Below the pieces are notes generated by a model. The model had not been told where the DNA came from. It ran no database searches and worked only from the letters and a program-made list of their open reading frames with translations. The translations under genes and the position numbers were made by a program. Shown here piece by piece: positions 7,422 through 16,195 of a stretch of DNA of 40,575 nt. Source of the DNA: Pseudobutyrivibrio sp. UBA1225 (GTDB lineage Bacteria; Bacillota; Clostridia; Lachnospirales; Lachnospiraceae); NCBI GenBank assembly GCA_002309345.1, contig DBWZ01000016.1, positions 1 to 40,575 of the forward strand. The letters are read 5' to 3'. Each line of letters opens with the position of its first letter. Within the stretch, counting starts at the first letter, position 1.

Positions 7422-8465
7422 ATGGATTCTTTAGAGCACTTGATCACCCGATCAATTAGGACATACTACAAAAATAGGCTTTATGCTCCTATCATATTTA
7501 TCATTATCCTGCTGGCAATCAGTTTCTTTTTGCCAGTAGGTCATTTGTTATTACCAAAATACTACTTGGAGGATGAAATTCATCTTCACAAGATGTACAA
7601 TTCTGGCGAGACTTTTGCAAAGTTTCATCTTTCAAATCTCAACTTCACAGGGTACACCAAAAAGTGGCTAGACCACACCACGGGATATTACTATTACACC
7701 ATGATAAATTCTGAGTGTGTGATTGTCCTTCTCGACCCTGACACTTGCGAGCACGGCATCCCAGAAATCAAAGAAATCAAAATCAAAGGTGAGATACTTG
7801 ACGAGTCTCATTCAACCAAGGCGCTTCTCACCAATTTGGCGAGCGACCTTGATTGGAATACCGAGGGTATCATGTCAACAGTTTCAACCTTCAGTATTTC
7901 TGAGCCTGATGCAACCAACATCCCTTCAAGATTATTTAGATTTTTCTTTATAGGGTTTGCTATTTACAGTTTGCTTAGTATAATTATCTTTTGTATTTAT
8001 ATTGCTTTTCCTGTTCTGTCTCCACCGGTGCGCAAGACTCGCGCCTATGGCAAGCCAGCAGAGATCTTAGCAGAAGCAGAAGAAGAGCTTGCGACACTTC
8101 CTCAGTTGGCAACAGAGGATATGTTTATCACAGAGCATTACTTCATAGAAACAAGTAGCTATGGTGTTGCGATAGTTCCTATCAATGCCATCATTTGGAT
8201 TTACAAGTATTCAACAATGCACAAGTTCCTTTGGCATCATTTTTCAATCACGTATACCTTGCACATCACGGCAGGTAAGCGCCACTACATCAAATGTCCA
8301 AAGAACATCAAGAGTGATATCGATGGTATTATGGACTACCTGTCAGAGGCAAATCACGACATACTTGTGGGATTCTCGGAGGCAAACCGTCTCAAGGTTG
8401 AGGAAATCCAAAATGATTTTGCCATCATCAGAGGGATAACGGGCTTTTTATCTAAGAGGATTTAA
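7422..8465 (+). CDS. Two-TM membrane protein, DUF6709-like
   Basis: A 347-aa protein with one membrane segment near the N-terminus (about 22-42) and a second at about 172-195. An extracytoplasmic domain of about 125 residues lies between them, and a cytoplasmic C-terminal region of about 150 residues follows. The C-terminal part ('YGVAIVPINAIIWIYKYST', 'HITAGKRHYIKCPK') resembles a recurring Lachnospiraceae domain that I recall as DUF6709, but the number is from memory. No catalytic motif is visible. The ATG follows CAGGAGC. It is tightly packed between the hydrolase and the methyltransferase (2-bp gap), so it is very likely cotranscribed. Confidence 0.65.
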   Translation: MDSLEHLITRSIRTYYKNRLYAPIIFIIILLAISFFLPVGHLLLPKYYLEDEIHLHKMYNSGETFAKFHLSNLNFTGYTKKWLDHTTGYYYYTMINSECVIVLLDPDTCEHGIPEIKEIKIKGEILDESHSTKALLTNLASDLDWNTEGIMSTVSTFSISEPDATNIPSRLFRFFFIGFAIYSLLSIIIFCIYIAFPVLSPPVRKTRAYGKPAEILAEAEEELATLPQLATEDMFITEHYFIETSSYGVAIVPINAIIWIYKYSTMHKFLWHHFSITYTLHITAGKRHYIKCPKNIKSDIDGIMDYLSEANHDILVGFSEANRLKVEEIQNDFAIIRGITGFLSKRI

Positions 8466-8467
8466 GG

Positions 8468-9211
8468 ATGGATGCATACACAAGCTTTGCCTCGGTGTAC
8501 GACATGTACATGGATAATATTCCATACGATGAGTGGGCAAAGAACATCAAAGAAATATTCGACAAATACAATATGCCATCAGAAATCGTCTGCGACTTGG
8601 GGTGCGGCACAGGTCAGATGACTCGCCGTCTCAAGCATTACGGCTACGATATGATAGGCATCGATGTCTCTAGCGATATGCTTACAGAGGCACAGGCTAA
8701 CGAGGATTCTGAAGGAATCCTTTATCTATGTCAGGACATGAGAGCGTTCGAGCTGTACGGTACAGCTGGGGCAATTGTCAGTCTCTGCGACAGCATCAAC
8801 TATCTTTCATCTACCGATGAATTGCTTCAGGTTTGCAAGCAGGCAAATCAATATCTTGACCCAAAGGGGCTATTGGTTTTTGATGTAAAGACCGAGCATT
8901 TTTTCAAGGAGCTTGGCTCCTGCACTATAGCTGAAAACAGGGAAGAGGGCAGCTTCATCTGGGAGAATGAATACGACGAAGTCAGTCGTGACAACAGCTA
9001 TTTTCTTACAATATATGCAGCAAATGCTGATGGTACCTACGACAGATTTGAAGAGGAGCATCTGCAACATGCATTTTCTATTGACGAGATTACAAAGGCA
9101 ATCAAGGACAGTGGACTTGAGCTTTTAGATATACTTGATGTGGACACAATGGACAAGCCACAGCAAGATAGTGAAAGATTATATTTCATAGCAAGAGAGG
9201 TAACAAAATGA
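8468..9211 (+). CDS. Class I SAM-dependent methyltransferase
   Basis: A 247-aa Rossmann-fold methyltransferase. Motif I is 'VCDLGCGTGQMTRRL' (about residues 38-52), motif II carries the acidic end 'MIGIDVSSDML', and the post-I region 'LYLCQDMRAFEL' fits cofactor adenine binding. The N-terminal 'YTSFASVYDMYMDNIPYDEWA' is typical of the YqeM-like group of small-molecule methyltransferases in Firmicutes. The substrate is unknown. The start is two bases after the previous stop with GAGGA just upstream. Its 3' end overlaps hslO by four bases (ATGA), indicating translational coupling. Confidence 0.88.
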   Translation: MDAYTSFASVYDMYMDNIPYDEWAKNIKEIFDKYNMPSEIVCDLGCGTGQMTRRLKHYGYDMIGIDVSSDMLTEAQANEDSEGILYLCQDMRAFELYGTAGAIVSLCDSINYLSSTDELLQVCKQANQYLDPKGLLVFDVKTEHFFKELGSCTIAENREEGSFIWENEYDEVSRDNSYFLTIYAANADGTYDRFEEEHLQHAFSIDEITKAIKDSGLELLDILDVDTMDKPQQDSERLYFIAREVTK

Positions 9212-10077
9212 GTGACTATATAGTTAGGGCGACGGCGGCTAATGATGCAATCAGAGCCTTCGCCATCACCAGTAGAGATTTGGTCGAGGAAGCAAGAGAC
9301 CGTCACAATACATCACCCATCGTAACAGCAGCTTTAGGGCGTATGCTTTCAGCAGGTTCTATGATGGGCGTCATGCTAAAGGGCGACGATGATTTGGTGA
9401 CCTTGCAGATTCAGGGCAGCGGCCCCATGAAGGGCATCACAGTTACTGCCAACAGCAAGGGCGAGGTAAAGGGGTTTCCCAATGTGGCAGTTGTTGATTT
9501 GCCTCCAAAGAACGGCAAGCTGGATGTGGGAGGCGCTATCGACCTTGGTATCATGCGTGTCATCAAGGACATGGGACTCAAGGATCCATATGTTGGAACG
9601 GTGGAGCTGCAGACAGGAGAAATCGCCGAGGACTTAACCTATTACTATGCAGTTTCCGAGCAGATTCCATCGACAGTCGGTCTTGGAGTTCTTATGAACA
9701 AGGACAACACAGTAAACTGCGCAGGCGGATTCATTGTTCAGCTCATGCCTTTTACATCGGATGAGGTTATCGAAAAAATCGAAGAGAATCTTAAAACGCT
9801 TCCTTCGGTTACAGACATGCTTTCAAGTGGCAAGACACCGGAGCAGATGCTTGAGACTGTTCTCGCCGGACTGGACTTGCAGTTTATGGAGACCTATCCT
9901 GTCAAGTATCAGTGCGATTGCTCTAGAGATAGGGTCATAAAGAGCTTGGCATCTCTTGGCAAGGAGGATATGGACGACATAATTGCAGACGGCAAGCCTG
10001 TGGAGGTTAAGTGTCAGTTCTGTAACGAGGCATACGAATTTTCAATTGATGAGCTGAAAAGTTTCAGAAGAAAATAG
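9208..10077 (+). CDS. hslO: Redox-regulated chaperone Hsp33
   Basis: A 289-aa cytoplasmic holdase switched on by oxidation. The N-terminal domain shows family segments 'DYIVRATAANDAIRAFAI', 'TALGRMLSAG', 'GDDLVTLQIQGSGPMKGI' and 'YVGTVELQTGEIAEDLTYYYAVSEQIPS'. The C-terminal zinc switch is intact: C-x-C in 'YQCDCSRDR' and C-x-x-C in 'VKCQFCNEAY'. The four thiols release zinc and form disulfides under oxidative stress. It is the last gene of the hydrolase-hslO set and overlaps the methyltransferase by 4 bp. No strong terminator follows. Confidence 0.95.
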   Translation: MSDYIVRATAANDAIRAFAITSRDLVEEARDRHNTSPIVTAALGRMLSAGSMMGVMLKGDDDLVTLQIQGSGPMKGITVTANSKGEVKGFPNVAVVDLPPKNGKLDVGGAIDLGIMRVIKDMGLKDPYVGTVELQTGEIAEDLTYYYAVSEQIPSTVGLGVLMNKDNTVNCAGGFIVQLMPFTSDEVIEKIEENLKTLPSVTDMLSSGKTPEQMLETVLAGLDLQFMETYPVKYQCDCSRDRVIKSLASLGKEDMDDIIADGKPVEVKCQFCNEAYEFSIDELKSFRRK

Positions 10078-10183
10078 AGAAATATTATCAACAGAATAAG
10101 GGGAGAAGGTGCAAAAATAAGGTTTTTGGGATTGGTTTTCACGTTTATGTCAAATTCAATTTAGTAATATGGCAAAACTTTAG

Positions 10184-10213
10184 TTGATTTTATGCGGTAT
10201 TTTACTGTAAACT
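10184..10213 (+). promoter_or_regulatory. Probable promoter for the L,D-transpeptidase gene
   Basis: TTGATT and TAAACT are spaced 18 bp apart, 43 bp before the start codon. The spacing and the TAAACT -10 match other promoters in the window (for example 27714-27743). The rest of the 179-bp gap shows nothing else clear. Confidence 0.45.
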
Positions 10214-10256
10214 ATCACACGGAGAACTATATATTTGTTATAAGAAGGAATTATAA

Positions 10257-12002
10257 ATGAGCGGCAAAAAGAAAACTAAAACTCACAAGATTAAAGTAAA
10301 TAGAGTAAATTGGCGAAAGATTGCTATTATAGCTGGTGCGGCAGCTGCAATTTATTTAATTGGTAGCCTTTATTTCAGCAATCATTTCTATATAAGGAGC
10401 AAGGTCAACGGTGTTGATGCATCTTTCAAGACGGCAGAAGCAGCCTTCGAAAAGATTCAGGCAAGCGCAGATGACTATTCAATCGAATTTATTGATGTCG
10501 ATGGAAACAAGGTCAACGAGGTTAGCGCCAAAGATTTAGGTGTTGAAGTCAATTACGATGTCAATCAGGTTCAGGAGCTTTTAGACAAGCAGACTGGTTT
10601 CAACTGGATTGGCAGAATATTTGTCGCAGCCGAATATCACACCAAGACAGGTAATTCTTTTAATATGGACAAGGTCAAAGAGACAGCTGCAAGTCTTGAT
10701 TTCAGCGGTTTAAAATCAACCAAAGAATCAGAAGATGCCAAAATCGAGTTCAACGGCAGCGAATTTGTTGTTGTCGAAGAGGTATATGGTGACAAGGTCG
10801 ATATGCAGGGCATTGTAGATGCTGTTGTTTACGCAGTTGAAAACCTTCAGGACAAGATTGATATTTCTGAGTGCTACCACAAGCCTCAAATCACCAAAGA
10901 CACCCCTGAGCTTAACAGCGCAGTTGAGACTCTTAACTCATATTTAAATACAAATATTAACTACGTTTCAGAAGATGGAATAATTTCAGATACTATTCCA
11001 CTCGAGACTAAGGCTACATTCTTCACCTGGGATGACAAGTTTAATGTTGATTTTGATCGAGAGGCTATCCACGCATTCGTTCGTTCTATGGAAGAAAAAT
11101 ATGACACTTATGGAGAGAAAAAAGAGTTCACTACAACCTCTGGCGAGCAGATTACAGTTCCAGCAGGTTCTTTAGGCTGGAGAATAGCTCTCGAGGGTGA
11201 GACAGATCACATAATTTCCGATTTAAAAGCAGGCGCAGAAGTTACTAGAGATTTTGAGTACATCTTCACTGCAGCCAGTCACGGCGAACACGACTACGGC
11301 AATTCATATGTAGAGGTTAACCTCACAGAACAGCACGTATACGTATATAAGGACGGCGAAATGGTATTTGACACACCTTGTGTATCAGGAAGAATATCTA
11401 ACGGTCATGGTACACATACAGGTGTATATCCAATCATGTTCAAAAAGCGCGACACAATACTTAGAGGTTCGCAGAATGAATATGAAAGCCCTGTAGATTA
11501 TTGGATGCCATTTAATGATGGGCAGGGGTTGCATGATGCCAAATGGCGTTCGGCCAAAGAATTCGGTGGAACTACATACAGAACAAATGGTAGCCACGGT
11601 TGTGTAAATCTACCTCCTAAGAGCGCTGAGACTATATACAACATCGTCGAAAAGGGATGGCCAGTTATTGTTTTCTATACAGGCAATACCGAGGCTGAAA
11701 ACGCTGTTTACACAGAGAAGACTCCAGAGGCAAAGGTAATGCAGTACATCAACGATATTGGTGTGGTTACTCTTGAGTCAGAGCCAGCAATCGCAAAGGC
11801 TCGTCAGGCATACAATGCCCTTACTCCAGAGCAGCAGGCATTGGTATCTAACTATGGATTGTTACCAGAGGCAGAGCTTACACTTCTCAACCTCAAACAG
11901 CAGGCCGGTTTAGTAGCACCTGATGGAACACCAATTCCACAGCCTCCAGTAGAGCAGGTTCCACCTGTTGAACCAGTACCAGAGCAAGTGCCTGTACAGT
12001 AA
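10257..12002 (+). CDS. L,D-transpeptidase (YkuD) with peptidoglycan-binding domain
   Basis: A 581-aa membrane-anchored cell-wall enzyme that would form 3-3 peptidoglycan cross-links or attach proteins to the wall. In order it has a short Lys-rich cytoplasmic tail, a TM segment (about 22-42), a PG_binding_4-like region (about 70-210), a second related stretch to about 340, and the YkuD catalytic domain (about 351-480). The active-site motif SHGCVNLP places the nucleophile at Cys449, with the usual 'GVYPI' and 'W.P...G.G.H' elements upstream. A C-terminal stretch rich in Ala/Gln ends in a Pro/Val/Glu tail (PPVEQVPPVEPVPEQ), probably a wall-spanning spacer. The start follows AGAAGGAA. hisC begins 27 bp downstream. 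Confidence 0.9.
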   Translation: MSGKKKTKTHKIKVNRVNWRKIAIIAGAAAAIYLIGSLYFSNHFYIRSKVNGVDASFKTAEAAFEKIQASADDYSIEFIDVDGNKVNEVSAKDLGVEVNYDVNQVQELLDKQTGFNWIGRIFVAAEYHTKTGNSFNMDKVKETAASLDFSGLKSTKESEDAKIEFNGSEFVVVEEVYGDKVDMQGIVDAVVYAVENLQDKIDISECYHKPQITKDTPELNSAVETLNSYLNTNINYVSEDGIISDTIPLETKATFFTWDDKFNVDFDREAIHAFVRSMEEKYDTYGEKKEFTTTSGEQITVPAGSLGWRIALEGETDHIISDLKAGAEVTRDFEYIFTAASHGEHDYGNSYVEVNLTEQHVYVYKDGEMVFDTPCVSGRISNGHGTHTGVYPIMFKKRDTILRGSQNEYESPVDYWMPFNDGQGLHDAKWRSAKEFGGTTYRTNGSHGCVNLPPKSAETIYNIVEKGWPVIVFYTGNTEAENAVYTEKTPEAKVMQYINDIGVVTLESEPAIAKARQAYNALTPEQQALVSNYGLLPEAELTLLNLKQQAGLVAPDGTPIPQPPVEQVPPVEPVPEQVPVQ

Positions 12003-12029
12003 AATATATTAGTCTAAGAGGAAATATTA

Positions 12030-13082
12030 ATGACAACTTGGAAGAGCAACATTAGAACAGTCGTACCATATACTCCAGGAGAGCAACCAAAGCAAAAAGT
12101 CATTAAGTTAAATACAAATGAAAATCCATACCCACCAAGTCCTTTGGTGGGTAAGGTTATTTCTAGTATAGATTTGGATTCACTTCGTAAATATCCAGAT
12201 CCAACATGTGACAATCTTATCGAAGCTTTAGCCAAATACCACTCAGTAGACAAATCAAAAGTTTTTGTTGGTGTCGGCTCGGATGATGTTTTGGCGATGA
12301 GCTTTATAACATTTTTTAATTCAAAATTACCAATCTTATTCCCGGACATTACATATTCTTTCTATGATGTTTGGGCTGACTTATTTAGAATCCCATACGA
12401 GCAAAAGCTTTTAGATGATGATTTCAAAATAAATATAGATGATTACAGCAAGCCTTGCGGTGGTATTATTATTCCTAATCCAAATGCTCCAACAGGCGTT
12501 GCAGAACCAGTTGAATTCTTTGAAAAGATAGTAGCAGCGCATCCAGAATGTGTTGTTATCATCGACGAGGCGTATGTTGATTTCGGATCGAATTCATGCA
12601 TCGGTCTCACCGACAAATACGACAATGTAATCATTGTTCGCACGTATTCTAAGTCTCGTTCTATGGCAGGCAATCGTATTGGATATGCAATTGGGAATCC
12701 AGAGCTTATCAAGTATTTGTCAGACTGCAAGTTTTCATTCAATTCCTACACCATGGATACAATCACCCTTGCAGTTGGCGTAGCTTCACTTGAGGATGAT
12801 GAATACTTTAAGGCAAGAATAGCCGATGTAATCAAAACACGTGAGTGGACAAAGGGTAAGCTCGCCGAACTAGGATTTTCTTTTCCAGATTCAAAGAGCA
12901 ATTTTATTTTTGCCAAGCACGAATCAAAGGATGCAACCTACATCTTTGAAGAGCTCAAGAAGAAGGGCATATATGTACGTCATTTCTCTAAGCCTGAGCG
13001 CATCGCAAACTATTTGCGTATAAGCATAGGAACTGACGAAGAAATGCAGCAGCTAATAGAGGCCCTCAGAGATATTTTATAA
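12030..13082 (+). CDS. hisC: Histidinol-phosphate aminotransferase
   Basis: A 350-aa PLP-dependent class I/II aminotransferase converting imidazole acetol-phosphate to histidinol-phosphate in histidine biosynthesis. Diagnostic parts are 'KLNTNENPYPPSP' near the N-terminus, 'VGVGSDDVLAMSF', 'IIPNPNAPTG', 'VVIIDEAYVDF', and the PLP-lysine motif 'VRTYSKSRSMAGNRIGYAIG' with Lys208. The C-terminal 'YLRISIGTDEEMQQLIEAL' is also typical. No other his genes are nearby. It follows a cell-wall gene by 27 bp with AGAGGAAA before the ATG and may share its transcript. Aromatic transamination is a possible side activity of this family. Confidence 0.92.
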   Translation: MTTWKSNIRTVVPYTPGEQPKQKVIKLNTNENPYPPSPLVGKVISSIDLDSLRKYPDPTCDNLIEALAKYHSVDKSKVFVGVGSDDVLAMSFITFFNSKLPILFPDITYSFYDVWADLFRIPYEQKLLDDDFKINIDDYSKPCGGIIIPNPNAPTGVAEPVEFFEKIVAAHPECVVIIDEAYVDFGSNSCIGLTDKYDNVIIVRTYSKSRSMAGNRIGYAIGNPELIKYLSDCKFSFNSYTMDTITLAVGVASLEDDEYFKARIADVIKTREWTKGKLAELGFSFPDSKSNFIFAKHESKDATYIFEELKKKGIYVRHFSKPERIANYLRISIGTDEEMQQLIEALRDIL

Positions 13083-13164
13083 ATTAGTTATATTTGAAGG
13101 ATTAAAGCCTTTTGACAGGCATTTTTCTTTGAATTCGAGCAATAAACATAAAGGAGTTAATGTA

Positions 13165-13656
13165 GTGATTCAATATTTAATAGTTTTTTTGATTTCAATG
13201 GTTCCGTTAGTCGAGCTTAGAGGAGCAATCATTTATGCTTACTTTCATAAAGCAACTGACCCGAATTTTAATTTGCTTACGGTTTATATACTGACAGCAA
13301 TCGGAAATATGCTTCCGGTTCCTTTTATCTATTTCTTCGCCAGAAAGGTCTTGATTTGGGGCAAGGATAAAAAGGTGATTGGCAAGTTCTTTACCTTCTG
13401 CCTTGAAAAAGGTGAAAAGGGTGGAAAGAAGCTTCAGGAAAAGGCCGGCAGGGGACTGTTCGTAGCTTTGTTGCTTTTTGTTGGTATTCCTTTACCTGGC
13501 ACAGGCGCCTGGACTGGTACTCTTGCTGCATCAATCCTCGACATGGATTTCAAGTCTTCAATTCTTGCAGTTATCCTTGGCGTAGCTTTGGCAGGTTGTA
13601 TTATCGGATTGGCCTGCACGTTTGGCTTAGGTGCTTACTTGGGTATTACGACATAA
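13165..13656 (+). CDS. Small multidrug export-type membrane protein (COG2426 family)
   Basis: An integral membrane protein of 163 aa from GTG at 13165. The open frame runs back to TTG at 13129, but AAGGAG sits 8 bp before the GTG and the protein then begins directly with its first membrane helix, so I prefer the GTG. The family marks are 'SMVPLVELRGAIIYA' at the N-terminus and 'FVGIPLPGTGAWTGTLAAS' in the second half, with four hydrophobic segments. Annotated members are called small multi-drug export proteins, though transport has little direct support. A charged linker (EKGEKGGKKLQEK) lies between the membrane halves. Confidence 0.8.
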   Translation: MIQYLIVFLISMVPLVELRGAIIYAYFHKATDPNFNLLTVYILTAIGNMLPVPFIYFFARKVLIWGKDKKVIGKFFTFCLEKGEKGGKKLQEKAGRGLFVALLLFVGIPLPGTGAWTGTLAASILDMDFKSSILAVILGVALAGCIIGLACTFGLGAYLGITT

Positions 13657-13687
13657 CAAGGGGACAAATATGGATGCAGCAAACATG

Positions 13688-13712
13688 TTGATAAATTAGG
13701 AGGGTTTATCAA
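13688..13712 (+). promoter_or_regulatory. Hairpin presenting the Shine-Dalgarno in its loop
   Basis: TTGATAAA (13688-13695) and TTTATCAA (13705-13712) form a perfect 8-bp stem around the loop TTAGGAGGG. The ATG of the next gene follows the stem with no gap. The ribosome binding site is thus held in an exposed loop at an effective start spacing of 9 bases. Confidence 0.7.
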
Positions 13713-13907
13713 ATGGCTGATAAGGGTAAAGGGCAAACAGCCTGTGAATATTGCAATAATTTCGTCTGGGATGAAGAGGATGAGCAGTATTATTGTGAGA
13801 TGGATATGGACGAGGACGATTACGTCAGGCTTGTAACAGGTCACTATAGTGAGTGTCCATATTTCGTCAACGGGGATGAGTATAAAGTGGTCAGACATCA
13901 GATGTAG
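13713..13907 (+). CDS. Small four-cysteine protein, DUF6472-like
   Basis: A 64-aa acidic protein with the cysteine pattern C-x2-C (CEYC, residues 11-14), a third Cys in 'YYCEMDMDEDD' and a fourth in 'SECPYF'. This is consistent with a small zinc-binding fold. The pattern, with 'GDEYKVVRHQ' at the C-terminus, matches a short family common in Lachnospiraceae that I recall as DUF6472. Function unknown. It lies between a membrane protein and a lysozyme gene on the same strand and uses an unusual hairpin-presented ribosome binding site. Confidence 0.75.
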   Translation: MADKGKGQTACEYCNNFVWDEEDEQYYCEMDMDEDDYVRLVTGHYSECPYFVNGDEYKVVRHQM

Positions 13908-13968
13908 ACCATAAGAGAGTTGTCATGAGAAGTTAATATCTTTCTTGTGGCAGTTCCATTTATATATA

Positions 13969-13977
13969 TGTTAGAAT
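13969..13977 (+). promoter_or_regulatory. Extended -10 promoter for the lysozyme gene
   Basis: TGTTAGAAT is an extended -10 (TG-N-TAGAAT) 35 bp before the TTG start. I see no good -35 at 16-18 bp spacing, which extended -10 promoters can tolerate. Confidence 0.4.
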
Positions 13978-14012
13978 ATAAATTGGAGTTATGAAAGAGG
14001 AGGTATTGAGTT

Positions 14013-15494
14013 TTGAAAAATTTGGAAAAGAATATTGTGTTTAGAGGTGTGGCTGCTTTTATGCTTGCAGTAGTGCTTTTTTTGGCGAGTCCAGCATACG
14101 CGACAGCTGCAACTCAGGGTATCGATGTGTCTAAGTATCAAGGTCCAATTAATTGGACTGCAGTAGCACAGTCAGGCGTTACATTTGCGTACATCAAAGC
14201 TGGTAGTGTCAACGCAGGCATCGATCCTTATTTTGCCGCAAATGTTAAAGGAGCTCAGGCAGTTGGAATCCGTACAGGCGTATATATTTACTCTTATGCA
14301 ACAACAGTAGAGCAAGCGGCACAAGAGGCTTTACTCCTTCTTCAGTGGATTGAGCCTTACAACATCAATTTCCCAGTTGCTTTTGATATCGAAGACAAAA
14401 CGCAAAAGGGACTTGATGCTAACACATGTACAGCAATGGCAAATACATTCTGCGATATAATTTCGTCAGCAGGATATACACCTATCGTATATACGTACAC
14501 CAATTTCTACAAGGCACATTTTACACCAGCACTGGCTTATGATAAGTGGATTGCGCAATACGCAGACCACAACGAAATCGGCGGTTGGTCAGTATGGCAG
14601 TACTCTTCAAGTGGAGCTGTGCCTGGTATCAACGGTAGGGTTGATATGAATATTGCATCAAAAGATTTTACAGCTTTTATCCCACCAGCAGGTCTTCTTG
14701 ATCTTGGAAAGGGAAATGTTTTCGTCTTCAACAACTTCCGAAAGCAGTTTGGTTGGACTGATATAGCAGGCGTTAAGTATCACACAGATCCAGTGACAGG
14801 TATTGTTACTACTGGCTGGTTCGCAGATGAGACAGGCACATACTACTTAACACCTGGAACAGCTAACGCTGCAGTCGGTTTACAGGCAATAGACAAGGGT
14901 ATCTATTACTTCAACGATGATGCTCAGCTTCAGACAGGTTGGTTAGAGTTAGGAGGATACACATTCCTATTCAACCCAGCTGAAAACGGCAAGCTTTACA
15001 CTGGCTGGTGGACAGATCCAGCAGTCGGTACGCGCTACTTGGATAAAACAGACGGCCATATGGTTGTGGGTCTTTGTCCAATCGACAAGAATGTATACTA
15101 CTTTAACGACCAAGGCTTTATGCAGGTAGGTATAGTTACAGTAGGTCAAAATACATATTACTTTGGTGCTGACGGCAAGATGCAGACAGGTATGCAGACA
15201 ATTGGTGCTGCAAACTACTACTTCGGATCAGACGGCGCCATGGTTAAGGGTCTCGTGCAGGCAAAAGATGGTGTTTACTACGCAGGAGATGATGGAGCAC
15301 TTGTTGCAAATCAGGCAATCAAGATTGGTGATGGTCAGTTCCTCTTTGGACCTGACGGCAAGCTTGTTGTAAATCAGGTTATTCAGGTTGGTGACACACT
15401 CTACCAGACAGATGAAAATGGTATGATAGTGGCAACAGCACCAGCGCCAACTCAGGAGGCGGCAGCCCCTGCAAAATCCACTAAAAAACGTTAA
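14013..15494 (+). CDS. Secreted GH25 lysozyme with cell-wall-binding repeats
   Basis: A 493-aa exported muramidase. It has a signal peptide (about 1-30, ending SPAYA), then a GH25 domain (about 35-225). 'GIDVSKYQGPINW' carries the first catalytic-pocket Asp38, and 'FDIED' gives the D-x-E pair Asp125/Glu127. The second half (about 245-475) holds roughly ten CW_binding_1/choline-binding-like repeats of about 20 residues with the pattern G-hh...YYF..DG.h..G, such as 'QNTYYFGADGKMQTGM'. The last repeats are divergent and a Ser-Thr-Lys-Lys-Arg tail follows. The start is TTG behind GAGGAGG at 9 bp spacing; no in-frame ATG is better placed. It likely acts in wall turnover or division rather than in phage lysis, as no holin or phage gene is near. 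Confidence 0.92.
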   Translation: MKNLEKNIVFRGVAAFMLAVVLFLASPAYATAATQGIDVSKYQGPINWTAVAQSGVTFAYIKAGSVNAGIDPYFAANVKGAQAVGIRTGVYIYSYATTVEQAAQEALLLLQWIEPYNINFPVAFDIEDKTQKGLDANTCTAMANTFCDIISSAGYTPIVYTYTNFYKAHFTPALAYDKWIAQYADHNEIGGWSVWQYSSSGAVPGINGRVDMNIASKDFTAFIPPAGLLDLGKGNVFVFNNFRKQFGWTDIAGVKYHTDPVTGIVTTGWFADETGTYYLTPGTANAAVGLQAIDKGIYYFNDDAQLQTGWLELGGYTFLFNPAENGKLYTGWWTDPAVGTRYLDKTDGHMVVGLCPIDKNVYYFNDQGFMQVGIVTVGQNTYYFGADGKMQTGMQTIGAANYYFGSDGAMVKGLVQAKDGVYYAGDDGALVANQAIKIGDGQFLFGPDGKLVVNQVIQVGDTLYQTDENGMIVATAPAPTQEAAAPAKSTKKR

Positions 15495-15525
15495 TAAATT
15501 TTGTTAATTAAATAAATTTTTTATG

Positions 15526-15549
15526 AGGATGCCTTCGGGCATCCTTATT
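15526..15549 (+). terminator. Terminator after the lysozyme gene
   Basis: AGGATGCC-TTCG-GGCATCCT is an 8-bp stem with a stable UUCG loop, followed by TATTTTA. The T-run is imperfect but the stem is strong. Confidence 0.75.
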
Positions 15550-15607
15550 TTAGTTATTGAAATTAATTTTGCATTTATAAAAGTGCATTGGTAGCGAAAT
15601 AATACTA

Positions 15608-15636
15608 TTGACGAAATATTAAATAGGTATTATTAT
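15608..15636 (+). promoter_or_regulatory. Strong promoter for the 15744 gene
   Basis: TTGACG and TATTAT are spaced 17 bp apart, each a 5/6 match to consensus. It leaves a 5' leader of about 100 nt before the gene. The leader is A/T-rich with no clear structure. Confidence 0.65.
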
Positions 15637-15743
15637 AGAAATCAGTAAGAGAAAAGAAGTCTAAATTGTGATTTGGCTGATTTTATAGCAATTATACTAT
15701 AGCTTTTCGAATTTTTATTTTTTTAGATGTAGGAGTCAAAGGG

Positions 15744-16121
15744 ATGAATAGGACAATTAAAAATGTTTATGAAGAAATTGGGGCTACAACTGGCCTTATC
15801 ATTGACGAGCCATCGGATTTATTAACTGGCGAGTACAATGGCTATCATTTTACGGTTTATTATTCGCAAAATGGTGGATACTATGTGGATGTGTCTGTGT
15901 CAAAGGCAGGACAGCCAGCCACACAAGAAACTTTAGTTAATGCCAGAAAGAGCATTTATGCGGTTAAAACTGTTCACGGTAAAGAATATATAGTTTCTTG
16001 CCTAATCAAGGGTCATTTAAGGAGGTCGATTGTTGCAAATACGGTATCGGCCATCAAAGAAGTTTCTGATTTCCTAAAGATGAATGGCTATGTAGATATG
16101 TCAGCCAATTCAGAAGTTTAA
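15744..16121 (+). CDS. Hypothetical protein, 125 aa
   Basis: Unrecognised. It is a soluble alpha/beta-looking protein with no signal, membrane segment or cysteine cluster (one Cys). The first half is rich in Tyr and Gly ('GEYNGYHFTVYYSQNGGYYVDVSVSK') and looks like an antiparallel sheet. The second half ('TVSAIKEVSDFLKMNGYVD') is helical. It has its own strong promoter and a shared bidirectional terminator, so it is a single-gene unit. The ATG follows TAGGAG by 12-13 bp, somewhat long. Codon use resembles its neighbours. Confidence 0.7.
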   Translation: MNRTIKNVYEEIGATTGLIIDEPSDLLTGEYNGYHFTVYYSQNGGYYVDVSVSKAGQPATQETLVNARKSIYAVKTVHGKEYIVSCLIKGHLRRSIVANTVSAIKEVSDFLKMNGYVDMSANSEV

Positions 16122-16135
16122 TTTATAGTGTGTTA

Positions 16136-16167
16136 AAAATGCCATCACATTTTTGTGATGGCATTTT
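16136..16167. terminator. Bidirectional terminator between the 15744 gene and pyrI
   Basis: AAAATGCCATCAC and GTGATGGCATTTT form a perfect 13-bp stem with a 6-nt loop and A/T ends on both sides. It can stop transcription from both converging genes. Confidence 0.85.
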
Positions 16168-16195
16168 GCATGATGAATTCTAAAACTAAATTCGA

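Noticed and set aside
10078..10256. Riboswitch before the L,D-transpeptidase gene
   Set aside because: I could find no stable multi-stem structure or known aptamer core in the gap.
14013..15494. Prophage endolysin reading of the GH25 lysozyme
   Set aside because: It has its own signal peptide and no holin, tail or other phage gene lies nearby.
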